A stretch of DNA of 64,000 nucleotides, taken from positions 1 through 64,000 of the forward strand of contig JBMYSW010000007.1 of the NCBI GenBank assembly GCA_049603715.1, given 5' to 3'. Below the pieces are notes generated by a model. It did no database searches. It was not told the DNA's origin and worked only from the letters and a program-made list of their open reading frames with translations. The translations under genes and the position numbers were made by a program. Positions 61,888 through 64,000 of the stretch are shown piece by piece (the stretch's first letter is position 1; every line of letters starts with the position of its first letter). Source of the DNA: Pontibacterium sp049603715. Its GTDB lineage: Bacteria; Pseudomonadota; Gammaproteobacteria; Pseudomonadales; Balneatricaceae.

Positions 61888-62868
61888 TTGATTAGCTTTA
61901 AACCTTTCAAGCAGCAACACAGGCCACCCAAAGACAGCTACTACCCTCGCGTGGCAGTAGTGTTAGGCTTTTATAATGGAAATAAGTACTTGAAGGAGCA
62001 GGTTACTTCTATTCTTGAGCAGAGAAAGGTCGAAACACACCTTTTTATCAGCGACGACTGCTCACCAGAGCACTTAGATATTGACGCACTAGACCTCAAG
62101 CCTGATCAGCAATACCGTGTGTATATTGGGAAACAGCCAGACAATAAAGGTTTTGCAAAAAACTTTTTACTATCAGCTACGTGTATTCCTCCCGAGTTCG
62201 AATATATTGCATTTAGTGATCAAGATGATATTTGGGAGCTAGACAAACTAGAGCGAGCAGTTTCAAAAATGGACGCGGGTGACCCTAAAACACCTTGTCT
62301 CTACTGTTCACAAGTAACCGCTTTTTCGACCTGCGAAACTGATACCCCTTTTACATTCCCTAAGTTTCAAGTCGAGCCAAGCTTTCGTCACGCATTAGTA
62401 CAAAGTATTGCTCCCGGCTGCACAATGGTTCTAAACCAGCCCGCCATCGAGTTGATCAAAAAGGCCGTTTTTAACGTCAAGTCCATCCCGGCTCATGACT
62501 GGACCTGTTATCAATTGGTGACTGGGGTTGGTGGTCAAGTATTTCTTGACCAAGTCTCCAAGACTCGGTATCGCCAGCATGAAAACAACCAAATCGGCGC
62601 AAACCGAGGTCTCCAGTCGTTACATGAGAAACTCAACAGGCTCCGTAATAAAAAACTTCGACACTGGAATAAAGAAAATATCGAGCTGATATCTATGATT
62701 TCAGAACAACTCACCCATGATAATAGAAAGTGCTTTCACCACTTCACTGAAGCAAGCAACTCGCTACGGCTGTTAGCGCTACTTCATTTATTTAAATCAA
62801 AGGTTTACCGGGCTACACGCCTCGACACCTTCGCACTCTATATCGCAGCTTTGCTGGGGAGAGCTTAA
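61888..62868 (+). CDS. GT2-family glycosyltransferase
   Basis: A 326-residue glycosyltransferase of the rhamnosyl/galactosyl type. The GT-A nucleotide-binding fold starts at VAVVLGFYNGNKYLKEQV, and the DxD-like site is in IAFSDQDDIWELDKLE near 110. CLYCSQVTAF and the acceptor-side GCTMVLNQPAIELI and AHDWTCYQLV follow. The start is TTG at 61888 with an AAGG site. It resembles RfbF-type rhamnosyltransferases, which fits the downstream rfbB, but the donor is not certain. Confidence 0.82.
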   Translation: MISFKPFKQQHRPPKDSYYPRVAVVLGFYNGNKYLKEQVTSILEQRKVETHLFISDDCSPEHLDIDALDLKPDQQYRVYIGKQPDNKGFAKNFLLSATCIPPEFEYIAFSDQDDIWELDKLERAVSKMDAGDPKTPCLYCSQVTAFSTCETDTPFTFPKFQVEPSFRHALVQSIAPGCTMVLNQPAIELIKKAVFNVKSIPAHDWTCYQLVTGVGGQVFLDQVSKTRYRQHENNQIGANRGLQSLHEKLNRLRNKKLRHWNKENIELISMISEQLTHDNRKCFHHFTEASNSLRLLALLHLFKSKVYRATRLDTFALYIAALLGRA

Positions 62869-63010
62869 TATTGAGAAATAAATATCCCGAGTGTGGAGCA
62901 CATTTATAATTTTCATTTATACTAACTTTCTTAATAGGGAAGCAGCATTTAATCACATCGAAGCTACCTAATTGCTCATAGTGATAGCTAAGTAACAGAA
63001 GGAAAAACAT

Positions 63011-64000
63011 ATGCCTCAAACATTTTTAGTCACAGGTGGTGCCGGATTTATAGGCTCAGCCGTAGTTCGCGAACTCATTGAAAACAGCGACCATACCGTT
63101 ATCAATGTCGACAAGCTAACTTATGCTGGAAATTTAGAGTCACTCGCAGATGTTGAGCAGAACTCTCGATACAACTTCGTAAAAGCCGACATTTGTGACA
63201 GCTCGGCAATGAAGGCGCTCTTCGCAGAATATCAGCCTGATATTGTGATGCATTTAGCAGCCGAAAGTCATGTTGATAGATCAATTGACGGACCTTCAGC
63301 ATTTATCGAGACTAATGTTATTGGAACCTACACGCTGTTGGAGGCGGCTCGATCATATTGGAACGAGTTGAAAACTAACAGCCCCCGTAAAGCGGAAAAT
63401 TTTCGCTTTCACCATATTTCAACAGATGAGGTTTATGGTGACCTTCATGGCGAAGACGACCTATTTCTCGAAACAACCCCCTACGCTCCAAGCTCGCCAT
63501 ACTCCGCCAGTAAAGCAAGCTCAGATCACCTAGTTCGTGCTTGGCATCGAACTTATGGGCTACCGACGCTAGTGACTAATTGCTCGAATAACTACGGGCC
63601 TTATCACTTCCCTGAGAAATTAATACCTCTCATGATTTTAAATGCTCTCGCTGGTAAGGCGCTTCCTGTTTACGGTAACGGTGAACAAGTTCGAGATTGG
63701 CTATTTGTAGAAGACCATGCACGAGCACTTATTCTAGTCGCTCAAAAAGGCAAAATCGCTGACACCTACAATATCGGTGGCCACAATGAAAAGCAAAATA
63801 TCGAAGTAGTTAAAACCCTTTGCTCACTTCTTGAAGAGCTAGCTCCAAACAAACCTGAAGGCGTAGAGAAATACGAGGATTTAATTACTTATGTCCAAGA
63901 CCGCCCAGGGCATGATTTGAGATACGCAATTGACGCGTCAAAAATCGAGAAGACACTCGGGTGGACCCCTGAAGAGACATTTGAATCAGGTCTAAAGAAG
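63011..64000 (+). CDS. rfbB: dTDP-glucose 4,6-dehydratase RfbB (3' end outside window)
   Basis: 330 codons are visible and the frame is open at the window edge; homologues are about 355 residues. It makes dTDP-4-keto-6-deoxyglucose, the branch point to dTDP-rhamnose and related sugars. The NAD motif is TGGAGFIGS (8-16), catalytic Thr-Asp-Glu 138-140 in ISTDEVYGD, and Tyr164-x3-Lys168 in SSPYSASKAS. VRDWLFVEDHA and YVQDRPGHDLRYAID are also typical. An AGAAGGA site lies at about 62998. More rfb genes probably follow beyond the window. Confidence 0.95.
   Translation, partial: MPQTFLVTGGAGFIGSAVVRELIENSDHTVINVDKLTYAGNLESLADVEQNSRYNFVKADICDSSAMKALFAEYQPDIVMHLAAESHVDRSIDGPSAFIETNVIGTYTLLEAARSYWNELKTNSPRKAENFRFHHISTDEVYGDLHGEDDLFLETTPYAPSSPYSASKASSDHLVRAWHRTYGLPTLVTNCSNNYGPYHFPEKLIPLMILNALAGKALPVYGNGEQVRDWLFVEDHARALILVAQKGKIADTYNIGGHNEKQNIEVVKTLCSLLEELAPNKPEGVEKYEDLITYVQDRPGHDLRYAIDASKIEKTLGWTPEETFESGLKK

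Overview
The window looks like the core chromosome of a marine-type gammaproteobacterium, roughly 48-50% G+C by eye. Several conserved gammaproteobacterial gene orders are present: metK divergent from tkt-epd-pgk-fba; yqgE-ruvX-pyrR-pyrB-pyrC'; pilT/pilU beside yggS-proC-yggT; metX-metW-DUF4426-rdgB-hemW; purE-purK; and cyaY divergent from lptM-lysA-dapF-DUF484-xerC-yigB. The order from gshB to hemW resembles Pseudomonas and its relatives. I cannot name the genus. I saw no tRNA, rRNA, CRISPR array, insertion sequence or prophage.

Layout. 1-2.5 kb: the start of a YnfM-like MFS exporter, divergent from a LysR regulator, then ppnP. 2.7-7.6 kb: serA, glcB (malate synthase G) and a class II-like sirtuin. 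7.9-12.8 kb: a two-gene envelope locus of unknown role, made of a CsgG-domain lipoprotein and a 976-residue secreted protein with a GNA1162-like N-terminus, an FN3-like domain and a beta-helix. 12.9-18.4 kb: central carbon genes fba, pgk, epd and tkt on the minus strand. 18.8-24 kb: metK, a c-di-GMP phosphodiesterase candidate with a degenerate GGDEF motif, rsmE and gshB. 24.4-28.2 kb: yqgE, ruvX and pyrimidine genes, including a dihydroorotase homologue that has lost zinc ligands. 28.4-37.8 kb: twitching ATPases, yggS, proC, yggT, methionine genes, rdgB and hemW. 37.8-46.9 kb: an MFS transporter and a sugar island on the minus strand (binding protein, two permeases, ATPase, cytoplasmic GH3 glycosidase), divergent from a LacI regulator. 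47-56.5 kb: purEK, a GGDEF-EAL protein, ppiC (interrupted by an assembly gap), yigB, xerC, DUF484, dapF, lysA and lptM. 56.7-57.9 kb: cyaY and an LpxL-type acyltransferase. 58.4-64 kb: a surface polysaccharide cluster (2OG-Fe(II) oxygenase, RgpF-like protein, ABC-2 permease, ABC ATPase, GT2 glycosyltransferase, rfbB) that is more A+T-rich by eye and runs off the right end.

How the parts work together. The sugar island reads as import of a beta-linked sugar or short oligosaccharide, intracellular hydrolysis by the GH3 enzyme, and local control by the LacI protein at paired operator-like sites. The right-hand cluster reads as synthesis and ABC export of an O-antigen or capsule-like glycan next to a lipid A acyltransferase gene.

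The most interesting items are the CsgG/GNA1162-like/beta-helix locus, the oxygenase-led polysaccharide cluster, the hairpin-rich metX leader, and a 10-N gap flanked by identical 55-bp sequences. Collapsing that repeat restores an intact ppiC. The 46-residue lipoprotein gene lptM, overlapping the start of lysA, is easily missed.
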